A stretch of DNA of 64,000 nucleotides from Poa pratensis (taxonomy: Eukaryota > Streptophyta > Magnoliopsida > Poales > Poaceae). Below are positions 34,253 through 45,399 of this stretch, piece by piece (the first letter of the stretch is position 1; the number at the start of each line of letters is the position of its first letter). The stretch lies in the NCBI GenBank assembly GCA_947311845.1, contig CAMZMU010000049.1, positions 10,372,683 to 10,436,682 on the forward strand. Direction: 5' to 3'. Made by a program: the position numbers and the translations under genes. The notes under the pieces were generated by a model. It worked only from the letters and a program-made list of their open reading frames with translations. It did no database searches and was not told the DNA's origin.

Positions 34253-34725
34253 TATGACGAATGGATGGCAGATATGATGGGGTATGTTACAGCGTGACAT
34301 GTCATGGGCATGTCATCTTATCCCAGTTCTCCCTGCGCACATCAGGGCGGCGGACTCAGCCGTCCTGGCGGTCACGACACCAGAGTGCACGCCGGCCAAG
34401 ACTGGACCCAAATCGCCGATCTCCAGTCCTTGCGCTGCCGACGTTTGAGTGTGCACGCGCTCTCTGTAGGCGTCCAGTGGTCAAGAAGAATTGCCTTATC
34501 GGACTCGGCCTCCATATTTTTCGGAGTGAGCTCCATATTTACCTCCCAAGTCTCATATTTGGAGATTATTTGGGGCTCATTTGGAGCACGCTCCAAACCC
34601 AATTGCAGGCTTGGGAGGGAACTTCCACACCTCTCTCTCACGTGGCCTATCATCTCCCTACCAATGGTGTAGTTGACCTCAGTCTGCCGCTGCCGGAAAA
34701 CGAGCCCATTAATGAAAAGAACTCA
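34253..34725. other. Unassigned DNA
   Basis: Mixed-composition sequence with short open frames and no recognisable product. No terminal repeats were paired. Confidence 0.3.
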
Positions 34726-35231
34726 TGTCGGGGCTATACCTAACAGGTAGTCCCACAAAGAAGGATGGCCCACAAGGCTAAGTTGGGCTTACACATTGAT
34801 TGGCCAAGTCAAGATCATGACGATTTAGAAGAGAAGTCCAGAACCAAGATGGAGGATTAACTTGGAAATCATGAAGACTAGATAGATTCCAAGTAGGACT
34901 CCGACTTCCACTTCTACACGGGACATACCTTGTAACCCTGCGAGCCGCCCGTGTATATAAGGCCGTCTCCAGGGCTTATAGCAATAATCTCTCGGATCAA
35001 CATTTCTAGGTCTAGCCTCGATTCGAACCAGCTTATCGAACCCTTGTAATTAGAAACATCCACATCAATATCAATCATGCCGGAGTAGGTATTTACTTCC
35101 CAAGCAAGGGGCTGAACCTGGGTAAATCGTGTTCCTCATGCCTCGTGAGACTCGAAGATGCCCAAGTTGCCTAGTTCCTCACTCTCGAGAAGTCATCAAC
35201 GGATGACATATGCAGTGACAATCCCACGACA
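34726..35231 (+). repeat. LTR of a Gypsy-type retrotransposon (506 bp)
   Basis: It opens TGTCGGGGCTATACC and closes CCCACGACA, with complementary TGTCG/CGACA tips. A promoter-like CGTGTATATAAGGCC lies near 34950. The sequence immediately after it, GTTGGCGCCCACCATGGGG, is the primer-binding form typical of Triticeae Gypsy elements. Confidence 0.75.
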
Positions 35232-35796
35232 GTTGGCGCCCACCATGGGGCCCGCGACCAAAGGCATCACGTTTCGAGCTGGATCGATACCGGGGATAGA
35301 GGATTTCACGTTTGGAAAAATCGAGCAAATCAAAGACGTCCCCTTAATCGATGACTCAGAGTGGGGCCTGGAAGCAGATTACATGGAGTTCAGCCAGGTT
35401 ATCACCTTCGGTATAGTCAATGTGTTTGTTGGCTTCATCAACAGCGGATCATCAAATTCCACCGAGGCAAGCGACTCAGAGGAGGGAGTCGCCGTCACTA
35501 TCAACGAAGAATATGAAGAATCAGTCGGCGACGACGAGCTGGTGAATCAAGGAGATCAGCAAGCTCTGGGTCCAACCTTGATTCAACCCAGCAAATGGAA
35601 CCCTTGTTATCAGAAACATCCACATCAATATCAATCAAGCGGGAGTAGGACTTTACCTCCCAAGCGAGGGGTCAAACCTGGGTAAATCATGTTTCTCATG
35701 CCTCGTGATCTAGACTAGAAGATGCCTAAGTCGCCTAGTTACTAACCCGGGAAAATTCATCAACAAATGAGATCTGGCGTGACAATCACACGACGA
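35232..35796 (+). mobile_element. Internal stub and second, partial LTR of the same Gypsy element
   Basis: After the primer-binding site an open frame begins (MGPATKGITFRAG, 175 codons counted from an earlier ATG), probably the start of gag. Around 35585 it runs into a diverged copy of the last 190 bp of the LTR (35601-35796 matches 35041-35231). Most of the element, including pol and the 3' LTR's first half, has been deleted, probably by unequal recombination. Confidence 0.65.
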
Positions 35797-37308
35797 CTCC
35801 CGCAGTATTTTTTCACCGCCGACGCCAATGCGACAACGCCTATAAAAACAATTATAACAAGACCTAGTCATCAGGCTATAGCAGTTGGTATGTCACCAAA
35901 ATCCGACCTGAAATAGAGAGGAAGGAGGAGAGAGTAGAACATGCGCTCCATCTACAGCCCGGCTCTAGCGGATGCAACGAGAAAAAGGAGTTGGCTTGCT
36001 GCCTAGACCCGATATCAAGTTCGCACATCGGCGTACCTTATCAAGGAGGAGCAGGAGTAGGATATTCCAACTCGCTATAGGGCATTGTCATCCGCTCACA
36101 CTAATTCCCCCTCCCACATCACCTCCTTGCCACACCCTCACCGTGAAATAGTCTTAGGTTGCCCATCACACCACCCACATCTAGCCCGTGGCCGTTGTCG
36201 TCGAGGAGATGATGGGCCGTGCGTGGGGAAGAGTTCTCGGTGGCGGAGACGATAGCACATGAGGAGGACGCGACTAGGGAGCGTCGTATTTGGGACCATC
36301 CTCCCAGAGCCGCTCCTCCCGACATAGATGGTGGCACCTGTCGGCGTGGAAGGAACCCACACAGATCCTAAGGAGTCATTTTGTCAGGAATCGCGGCGGC
36401 AAGAACCGCTTCGACCGTCATCATCGGGCCTAGATATGTCACTTGTCGGCAATAATCTAGAGATGTTGCAATAAATATTAGCAAAATATTTACCCCCTCT
36501 TCCCTACTAATGTAACAAAATGTCGATAAGCGACATTATTCCCATATATATGAACTTAATTTGGCATTTGAATCATTCTAGCGCTATGAGTCATTCATAT
36601 TTAATCCATATAAAGAAGAAGCAAATAAAGAGAAACAATATGGAGGGCGCAAATGTCGACTCTATGTATGAGCAAAGCCTCCGCCTAGAGTTGTCGGAAC
36701 TCAACCTGCAAAAAGAAATCTGGCATGCTAGTCACTGGCTATTTTTTCATTGCCTAACACTCCACCTATCGAGATGCACATCAGCACATGCAACAAGTGA
36801 TCGAGCTCAAATTTTCTTCTGGATGGAGCCGCCTCCAAAAAATGGCCCTAGACTCCAAATATAAAACACGGGATAGCGATACAATACCGGATGACCAGTA
36901 ACTTTTCGAAAAAAAAAATCCCAAACTGGCGGGTAGTCCGCTGGGAGCAGGCGCGTGCGATCCATCCACGACAGGACCGCTAGCCAGCCCTGATTTTTTA
37001 AATCGTTATTTCCCTTTCTTAGTTAGTCTTTTATGCGGATATGGCTTATCGTGCAGCATCACGCACCACTAGCCCCTTGGATCATTCGATCATTTTTCTG
37101 GAGCGCACAGCACTAGACACCGTCAGGGAACCGGCAAACCTATAAGAATGAAAAGTAGAATGAAAAGTAGGATGCCATAGTATTATACGTAACTTAAACA
37201 TAATAGATGCATTACACAACATGGTAAACGGAAGCTTAGTTTTATCGTACCTTTTACTAGGCGTGTGAGACTGTGAGGTGAGTAGTATAATTATAATGTA
37301 GCCATTTA
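35797..37308. other. Unassigned repeat-like DNA
   Basis: This 1.5-kb stretch holds no convincing gene. Small frames on both strands lack recognisable domains, and no terminal repeats were found. An A-run near 36910 may mark an old retroposon end. Confidence 0.3.
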
Positions 37309-37315
37309 TTCACAG

Positions 37316-37608
37316 TTTTTTTTTTTGCGAAGCACAGTACAACGCAGACGCTCATATACACGTGCACACACTCATCCCTATGAACGCACACCCTACCCCA
37401 GTGAGCACCTCCGAGAGACCGAGTCGGCGGGTCGAGTATTGAGATTGACGAAGTCACCACAGGCGTCTCGCTGTCGACGGGAACGTCGTCTCCCACTGAA
37501 GAATATTCCGCCTTAAATGAGAAACACCAGCGTCAAACCTGTGGTTTGAACTCTGGTGGGCTGGGGGTACAACCACCCTCCTAACCATCTTGCCACAGGC
37601 AAGTTCTC
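37316..37608 (-). mobile_element. tRNA-derived SINE (minus strand)
   Basis: Read on the minus strand it begins with an A-box-like TGGCAAGATGGTTAGGAGGG, has a B-box-like GAGTTCAAACC, and ends in a run of A (the T-run at 37316-37325 on the plus strand). TTCACAG on both sides (37309-37315, 37609-37615) is a plausible target duplication. The body matches a repeat phrase I recall as very frequent in wheat. Confidence 0.65.
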
Positions 37609-37615
37609 TTCACAG

Positions 37616-38187
37616 TGGTATTCTAGACTTCTTAAGTAGCAAATGGTAAGGGCATTGCGATGGTCATATCGTATCATGTAAGCTAATTGCTGAGGTAGAG
37701 TAGAAAGAAATGAAAAAAAAATAGTCGTGTCTTCTCCTAGCTAAAAGATGATTTCTTAATAAACGTAACCCATTGTATATCAAATTTCATTGACATATCT
37801 AAATTAAATGACGAGTAAGACTATCTTATCAAACCATTGTACATGGCCAAACACTAATCCCATTATTTACCCTATTAATTGTGTATAAATCCCGTTAACT
37901 AGATCAGTGTTTCCATGTTCTTCTTGTTTGTCTCTTCACCCGTGTTAATATAGATCTTGCTCCATATAAAGCATTCATGCTTCAAAACGATGGCAATATA
38001 AGCAATGCTACATCGCTGGAGCTCCGGTGTGCGTAAGAGCAAGCCGTGAGACGACAAAACATATGGCAACGGAACCGGCCATGCTACCCTTTTCAATCAC
38101 CACATGTGTAAATTCAGGTGGCCATGATCTGGACAACTGCACTAGTATGAATTAAGTCAAATCGTAAAAAATGAACGACATGCATCT
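37616..38187. other. Unassigned AT-rich DNA
   Basis: No gene or recognisable repeat was found. It forms the left flank of the nested LTR complex. Confidence 0.3.
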
Positions 38188-38249
38188 AAATGTGAAGGAG
38201 ATATGCCCTAGAGGCAAATAATAAATGTATTATTAGTATATCTCATATA

Positions 38250-40451
38250 CTCCCTCCGTTTAGGTGTACTAGTTGCCATGTACGTGCAACGCACGTTTTC
38301 ACACTTAAATGGGACGATTTAGAGTCTATGTGGATTACTTCTCCTACACTTTTACATTCCTAGATTTTATATTGAAATTAGAACCATCAATTCAAATATT
38401 CGAGCAATTCTCTCACAGGGTGAGAGGCTACCAACATCAATTGTTAATTTGTGTTTATCATTCAAATTAGAAGCACCTATGTATTACGTAGCCTATGCAT
38501 AGATATAAATTCATAGAACACACCCAGAACTACCCATACTTTTTCCAAAAAGCGCCAGAAACTACAAAAAAAAAATAGCGTTCCAAAAAAAGCATAACCG
38601 GTATTCTTTTTCATCCATATATTAATGCCTGGCATTTTATCATGAACGATGTCGTAGCTAGCTGACCCACTCATCGCCATTCGTTCACCTCGACCATCAT
38701 TTTCTCCCCACGATGATCATCACTAAAAAAATTGCAGCAAATTCACATGATGATTAAATCCGCCTGATGCAACATTCTCATGGTTCTATATTGTTACTGT
38801 AGTATTTACATTTGAGCCAAGCATACCATCTTGTACTAATTGTGGTGGTTATTCTGTCCATCACTTCCCTATCACGGTTTGTGCACATTAATTCAGAATT
38901 ACAGCTTGCCGGCTTCTTACATAGTGACCATTTGTGTAGTTCCCAACATTTCTCTAGTCTGCAGTAGAGACAGAGATTAATCCAGAGAAGCTGTAGAACA
39001 AATAAGCTGATGAAAACATACTTGAGAAGAATAGATGGAAAATTAAGACAATAAGCTGCAAGAAGTGAATATCCAATCATCCAAACAAAAAAGTTATCCA
39101 ACCTTCAATCATGCCAATTCCATGGTTCGAGTCATTTTTCTGTTATTTGCAGCCTCAGCAACCTCTCTTTCACATCCCTAAGTATAAACAACCATGAATA
39201 ATCATCAAAATCAGAACTATAAGTTTTCTAATAGCTTATGGGACATAATTAACAAAAACGAATAATTCCTAAACATCAAAGAGGGGCAGAAAGCATATTG
39301 TTTGTGAAGTGTTTGTGAACAACCTACGGACATCCAGATGGGACATAATTAACAGCCAAGAATATATTAACAACCAAAGAATAGATACACATCGGTCACT
39401 TACAGTTCGTGTTTGTGAACAACCCACGGACATCCAGATCCAGAGGAAGAGCACATGTGCTGGCTGTAGCATCAGGCGAGCAGGCGCTCTTGAGGATCGA
39501 TGGGGGCGGTCCTCTGGTGTCTTCTAGATGTGGAATCATGCGGGGCAGCAGCGTGTCTGCCTCCTCCTTCGAGCAGCATCGACGCCGAGCGAGGGTTGCA
39601 GCCGGCGGCGGAAGCCCGCGTTGGTCTCGCCGGTTTAGGCCACAGCTCCAAAGGTGGCTCACATGGTGATAACGCAGTGGTTCCAGAAGTGGGCTGCGGC
39701 TCTGGAAGGATTTCGGCGACGGCTCGTGTGAGAAGAGGTTGTATCTCCATCGGCGGGAGCGAGCGATGAAGAGGATCACAGGAGGAGGCGATGGAGAGAA
39801 CCGTCTCGTGCGAGACCGTTTTTCGTGTAATTTCGCAATTAAGGAGGAGAGGAATTAGTGGGCAATTAATTAGCCATTAAGATGAAATAATGACGGCGGC
39901 AGCGAGGGAGGTGGAGAAGATCTGGTGGGGATAACGCGGTTAGTTGCCTTCGGGGAGGTGCGGACACGGACGGTGGAGATTTGGCAGAAAAACTCTGCCG
40001 GTCGACAGGATGGATCTGGGCCGTTGCATCGGGGAGTCGTTGATGAAATTGATCTGTGTCGTTTGATCTGTTTTAGTGGGCTGGATCCGATGATCCTGAG
40101 TGACCCGTGTACACATTGGCTGGGTGCACCTAGCGAAACTAATGTTTGCTCTTTTATAAGTAGTAGAGATAGGGCCTCTACCAAAACGCACTGTGACCAA
40201 GGCAGATGATCATTGGCTATATTACTCCCCAATCAGCGATTAAATAGAATGGTACATTAATTAACCTATTAACTAACCTACACCATGCATTGGTCAAACC
40301 GTATCACACCGATTTGGAGCAATTAGAGGAGGAGAGAGAGGGACCATAACTTCCAATTAATTAGGCTAATTAATATTTCGGGCCTTATTTGTGCCTAGTT
40401 TTGGAACAAATATTTTTTCATAAGAGGCCATATACACCTAAACGGAGGGAG
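38250..40451. mobile_element. Stowaway-type MITE (about 301 bp) split by a Helitron
   Basis: The two ends CTCCCTCCGTTTAGGTGTA and its complement are flanked by TA (38248-38249, 40452-40453). The left TIR is cut after GGTGTA and resumes at 40170 with TAGGGCCTCT; the intact right TIR reads GGTGTATATGGCCTCT on the complement, proving the join. The MITE pieces are 38250-38268 and 40170-40451. Confidence 0.85.
38269..40169 (-). mobile_element. Non-autonomous Helitron (1,901 bp, minus orientation)
   Basis: On the minus strand it starts A|TCTCTACTACTTATAAAAGAG and ends CTAG|T, with the hairpin ACGTGC-GTT-GCACGT nine bases before CTAG. There is no target duplication, and insertion is between A and T, all standard Helitron marks. 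No Rep/helicase is present. The interior has a near-perfect 100-bp tandem duplication (39240-39339 and 39340-39440, sharing TGTGAACAACC.ACGGACATCC) and a GC-rich block at 39480-39800 with opposite-strand frames that could be a captured gene fragment. Confidence 0.85.
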
Positions 40452-40818
40452 TATGTTCATAATAAGTTTTTATACCATGTTATAATTGTATTAAGCGAAA
40501 ACATTAATACACGTGTGGTATGTAAACAATCAGATCCCTAGTAGCCTCTTTACTAGTCCATTGAGATCAACAGATGATCAAGGTTTCCTGATCATGGACA
40601 TGGATGTCAATTGATAATGGAGTCATGTCATTAGGTGAATGATGTGATGGACGCGGACCCAATATATAGGAGAACGTAGTACCCAAACCTTCGACCGTGA
40701 GATCGTATTTAATCACTATCTCTGGAGGCTGCCTTGATTGCATCAAACATCACACCTTAAATAGGGTGACAATAAAGGTGTCGCACATCAGGTATCCGAA
40801 GGAATAGGTTGAGACGTA

Positions 40819-43377
40819 TGAAAGGGCATGTGTTGCCCCATGTGTGGTTTTGGTAATTAATGACAATCCTTATGGACTAATGTTTGCTTTGAGATATTCT
40901 TGTAGATCTTGTCCATAGGAAAAGATTGGAGTTCATGTGTTGGACTCTAGAAGATTATATGATGACCAAGGTTCTATCCAATGGGTTTATATGAAGAATG
41001 GTCATCTAGAGTTGAGCTTATTGCAAGCATGGCTTGGAAAAGAAGATTGAGTGAACATTCATGTTTATCTCCAAGCCATTATCTATATCAAGAGAAGAAG
41101 ATAAAGAGCAAGTGGATACATGAAGACGGAGCTAAGCGAGACTCACCCATAATGGGGTATGGGGGAGTATCTGGAGAAGTCTTCATCAAGCATGATCAAG
41201 AAAGGTGTTCCACTTGAAGAGATCAAGATCGTCATCATCTAGCTCATGTGGAATGCGCAAGGCAAAGGTATGATCTTGATAGGGTTTCTATTTTACCGGT
41301 CTCATGTTGTTTGTAGGAGACCGGGTTATAGGATAGACGGCGTACTATCAAGAGGGGCTCTCAAGTGAGTAACTTGATCGCATCTTTGTGGAGAACTCAA
41401 ACCTTTGCATACTTGGCATTATCATCTTTCTTGGTTCTTATTTGGCTTTTATCCATGTGTGAATTTAGAGCTTGTGTTCATCTCCATACCAAGCTCTAGT
41501 TCATCAAAAACAGATTTCATTTGAATATCTTGTGGTGTTTTTGATGTTGAAGGTTTTACCAGTTCGTCTCATGTAGAGAGGTCAAACTCTCCTCTTGTGT
41601 AATCCTCCTCACATGATGGACTATGATGTGTATATGCATGATCTTGTAGTGCTTGTGATTATCTTCGGAGCAAGCCCAAGATCATTGAAAACGGAGTCCG
41701 GATGGAAAACTTGTTGCGCTCTCGGTGTTGGAAATATTACCGGTCTTCCTCTAGAGAAGGTTCACACCTCATATGTGTGATATCTCCTCTATATTTGTGA
41801 CCCTTTTTGTAGGAAAGCTCTTGTCGCTACCTTTCCAACCTCGTTGGTTTCATCTCGTTTGGAGTTTCCTTGCAAAAGTTATTGCATTTCAGGTTCTGCC
41901 TTTTTGCCTCGGCAGGAGTTTCCGGCCTCAGTGGCCGGAGTTTCCGGTCCCTTTGGTTTTGCTGCAGTAGAGCTTTTTTTGTGTCTGGCGGTAGTACCGC
42001 TGGCGCAGCGGTAGTACCGCTTCACCTGGAGCGGGACTCCTGCAGCTCAGCTGGTACTTCTCCTGGCGGTGGTACCGCGCGGTACCGCTGGTGTCAGCCA
42101 GCAGTAGTACCGCTGGTGGTACCGCCAGGAGTACCACTAGGCCGAATTTGCTCTCTGGACTCGCTACGGTACCCAGCGGTACCCGCCTCGTACTACCGTT
42201 GGGTTCCTTCAAGTTTATTCGAAGGATCCCAGCGGTACTACCGGTGGTGCCGCGGTAGTACCGCCAGTCCTGGCAGCTTCGGTACCTCTCAGAGGTACCG
42301 CTGCAGCTGGACCGTGCAGTGCACTTGGTACCGTTGTGCATCCAGGCAACGGTAGTACCGCTCTCACAGCGGTAGTACCGCTGTGCAGTTTTCTGCACAT
42401 AACGGTTAGATTTTCAGGGACCCCTTTTTAAAGGCTGCTTCTTCTCCAAGAAGAGTAGCTCTTCCTAGCACGTTTTTCCCCTCTCTCTCCTCCATTGTTG
42501 ACCTTTGGAAAACCTTGCCCCCTCTCAATCTCTCCCATGATTCTTGCATATCTTTGAGGGAAAAGTGAGAGGAGATCTAGATCTACATTTCCACCAATCC
42601 ATCTCTCCTCTAAGTGAGGGGAATCTAGTAGATCTTGATCTTGGAGTTCTTGTGTGGTTCTCTTCCTTGTTCTTCCTCTCTTCTCCCCCCATAAGCATTA
42701 GTTGCTTTTGGTGGGATTTGAGAGTGAAGGACTTGAGCACTTTGTGTGTTCTTGCCATTGCTTTTGTGCATCGGTTTGTGCTCTCCACGAGGATTCGTGG
42801 AAGTGAAAGTTCGTGAGCTTGTTACTCTTGGGTCGTTGGACCCTAGCCGCCTTTTGTGTCGGTTGAGACCTTTTGTGGTCTCTTGGGAGCTCCCAATCCT
42901 TTTGTGGGTTGTGCCTCAAGGTTGTTGTAAGGGATTCGATTTCCGCCCCAAAGGAAATCAATAGTGGAAGGTGAACCGAGCTTTTGGGCAAGGTTCATCG
43001 GAGAATAGGGTGAGGCCATTTGTGGCGTCTTGAGTTTGATACTCACACCCCTCCAACGAGACGTACTCCCCTATAAAGGAGGAACTCGGGAATACATCGT
43101 CGTCTCCACGTGCCTCGGTTATTTCTTTACCCGAGCTCTTTACTTATGCACTTTACATTGTGATAGCCTTCGTGCTTGATGTCTTACATCTTGCTATCAC
43201 CTTGTTGCTTGTCTTGCTTAGCATAAGTTGTTGGTGCACATAGGTGAACCTAGTATATTTAGGTTGTTGGCTTGTTAATTTAAACACCTAGTTTTATTCC
43301 GCAATTATCAAGCCTAAACCAGAAAAGTTTTAAACCGCCTATTCACCCCCCCTCTAGGCGACATCCATATCCTTTCA
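40819..43377 (+). mobile_element. Second solo-LTR-like element nested in the Copia LTR (2,559 bp)
   Basis: It opens TGAAAGGGCATGTGTTGCC and closes CATATCCTTTCA (tips TGAAAGG/CCTTTCA), with CGTA on both sides (4 of 5 bases: ACGTA and GCGTA). Deleting it rejoins the host LTR as GAGACGTATGATCATGAG. The end phrase CACCCCCCCTCTAGGCGACA is typical of grass LTR termini. No coding region is visible. A long solo LTR or a non-coding LTR derivative are both possible. Confidence 0.6.
41985..42395. repeat. Cluster of short palindromes built on GCGGTAGTACCGC
   Basis: About fifteen full or partial copies of the near-palindrome GCGGTA-G-TACCGC and variants (GGTACCGC, GTACTACCG) occur in 410 bp, many as back-to-back hairpins. 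They lie inside the solo-LTR-like element. Confidence 0.7.
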
Positions 43378-44612
43378 GCGTATGATCATGAGCGGGATTT
43401 GCCAATCCACGTGATGGATAGATACTCTGGGCCCACTCGGTGAGATTGCATCAATTAGTTTGTAAGCATGTGACTAGGTCACGAGGATGTAATATCACAG
43501 ACGAGTAAAGATAGTATTGTCATTAATGAGATCGAGCTAGGTATCGTGATACCGGAGATCGAGTCTTGGACAAACTAAGTATCGCCAGGCAAAAGGTATG
43601 GGACTTGACGTTTAAGGTTCAGACGACAAAAAAGATATTCGTGGACACACAGGGGCTATCATGGGTGTCCAGATCCCGTTGTTAGTCATTGATCGGAGAG
43701 ATGTCTCGATCATGTCTGGAGTGATCCCGAAACGTAGGGTGGCACACTTAAGGGTAGACGACGCTTTAAGTTTGATTTGACACCGAAGAGAAAATAGAAA
43801 AGAGAACCGGAAACGTTCTGGGACATATCCGATGGAGTTCGGAGGGCAACAAAAGGTGTTTCGGAGGTCGAATAAATTAAATAATATGTATTTAATATTA
43901 ATTAATGTAATTAATGATCAAATATATTTTTATTTTTATTTAATTCGAATTTAAATGGCAGCCCACCTTAAATGGGCCTTGACCGAAGGAAAAAGGCCCA
44001 TAAAGGGGGGGGGGGGGGGGAACTCGCCCCCTAGAGGGCTCCAGGGCATGGCGCAGCCTAGGTGGGCCACATGGGGCCCACCTAGGGCCGGCGCACCATG
44101 GAGGGTCGTGGCTGGTGCGGGGATTAGTCCCACACCGCCCAGCCACCAAGGTTGGCAGCCCTCCATCCCCTTTGTATAGGGTGCCCCCAAGCCTTGGAAA
44201 TTCTCTCTCTCTCTCTCTCTCTCATCCGTTTAGACGTGACTCCGCAATTGGAGCTGCGCATGGGTTGAGGTTTTCTCCACCATACGCACTCCGTCGTGCT
44301 ATCGGTTCTTCGGTCCAAGTCTTCTACTTCCGCTGCTTCGCTGGACCGGAGCCCAGGGGTTGTCGTCTACACCGTATGTGTGTAGAGCTACGAGGTGCTG
44401 CACGTGCGGCACTTGAAGAGGATACGACTACACGACCTTGAGGTCGGCGTCGCCATCTTCATCGTCAACGTCCTTGCGACGTAACGCTTTCGGTCTTCAA
44501 GGGTATGAATACCGATTCCCTCCGTTACTTTATATCTGCATAGTAATAGATCCTGGCTATTTCGGTTATTGTTGTTAGGAATTTTTTCTGGCACTCGATC
44601 CCCTTCAAAATG

Positions 44613-45399
44613 GGTACCGTAAAATTCCCCATGTAATTGCAAAAAATGTATAAGCAGTAGAAAGGAATACGCTCCACGATTGGTTGTAAACGAGGTGCAA
44701 CCGTAACGTTGTTGACGACAATGTTGGCGAATACTAGTCGAAATAGACGACATTGAAGACAAAGGTAAGCAGCACCTTCCGACTTGGAAGGTAGATGAAT
44801 CATGATGAAGAACTCAAACACTTGAGCAAATCGGTAAAAATTAAATTCGCGCTCTCTCGTACATGCTCAAAAGGGCGAGTGGTTTCAGAGACCTGCTCTC
44901 CCGTTTGCCGGTGCATGTCGGCGTTCAGTATGGAGTAAACTAACGATTGCAACACGAGAGGAGGCAAAACCCTAGATCAATTTTGGTGTGTTTTCTTGCG
45001 ATGACTGGTAGGTCATATATATGGAAGGAGAACCGAATAATAGGTCACGATCATGATCTAAAACCGTTTAGGGTTTCCAACTCGTAGACTTAACAACAGA
45101 GAAAAATAAAAACAAATCGGCACAATTCGCTCGATACGAAAGTCCTCCTGGTATCCGAGGGCTCCAGGAGACCCCCAGGCGCGACCCCACCCTGGGCCAC
45201 GCCCAAGTGTTCCCTCGAGGCTGTAGGGCCCTCCTGGGTCTGGTCTTCGGGCTCCGTCTTTATTTCGATGAAAAATAAATCTCCGTAAATATCACCCAAG
45301 TCATACTCCCTTCTGTCTTCATGCTCTTAGTAGATATCACCCAAGTCTCATCGACCACAACGTTTGACAATCAGCCTCATATAGGCGTGTTCGTAAAAA
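44613..45399. other. Unassigned DNA, probably retrotransposon fragments
   Basis: No gene is supported. The GC-rich segment 45140-45260 (CCAGGAGACCCCCAGGCG) resembles phrases from internal or LTR parts of wheat retroelements on the minus strand, but I cannot bound an element. Confidence 0.3.

Larger units (their letters stand above)
38193..44607 (+). mobile_element. Solo LTR of a Triticeae Copia element (Angela/BARE/WIS-like), carrying nested insertions
   Basis: The LTR opens TGAAGGAGATATGCCCTAGA and closes GATCCCCTTCA (tips TGAAGG/CCTTCA), flanked by AAATG at 38188-38192 and 44608-44612. No internal region or second LTR follows, so it is a solo LTR. Host pieces are 38193-38249, 40452-40818 and 43378-44607, about 1.65 kb once insertions are removed, a normal length for this group. 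Text such as GATACCGGAGATCGAGTC and GTATCCAGATCCCG-like phrases fits the remembered family. Family assignment is from memory; the boundaries are from sequence. Confidence 0.8.

Noticed and set aside
37540..37608. A tRNA gene on the minus strand
   Set aside because: The A- and B-box-like words belong to a SINE with a poly-A tail and target duplication; no cloverleaf with an anticodon arm was found.
38250..40451. A 2.2-kb autonomous mariner transposon
   Set aside because: The interior is a Helitron with exact ends; the mariner-type part is only about 301 bp.
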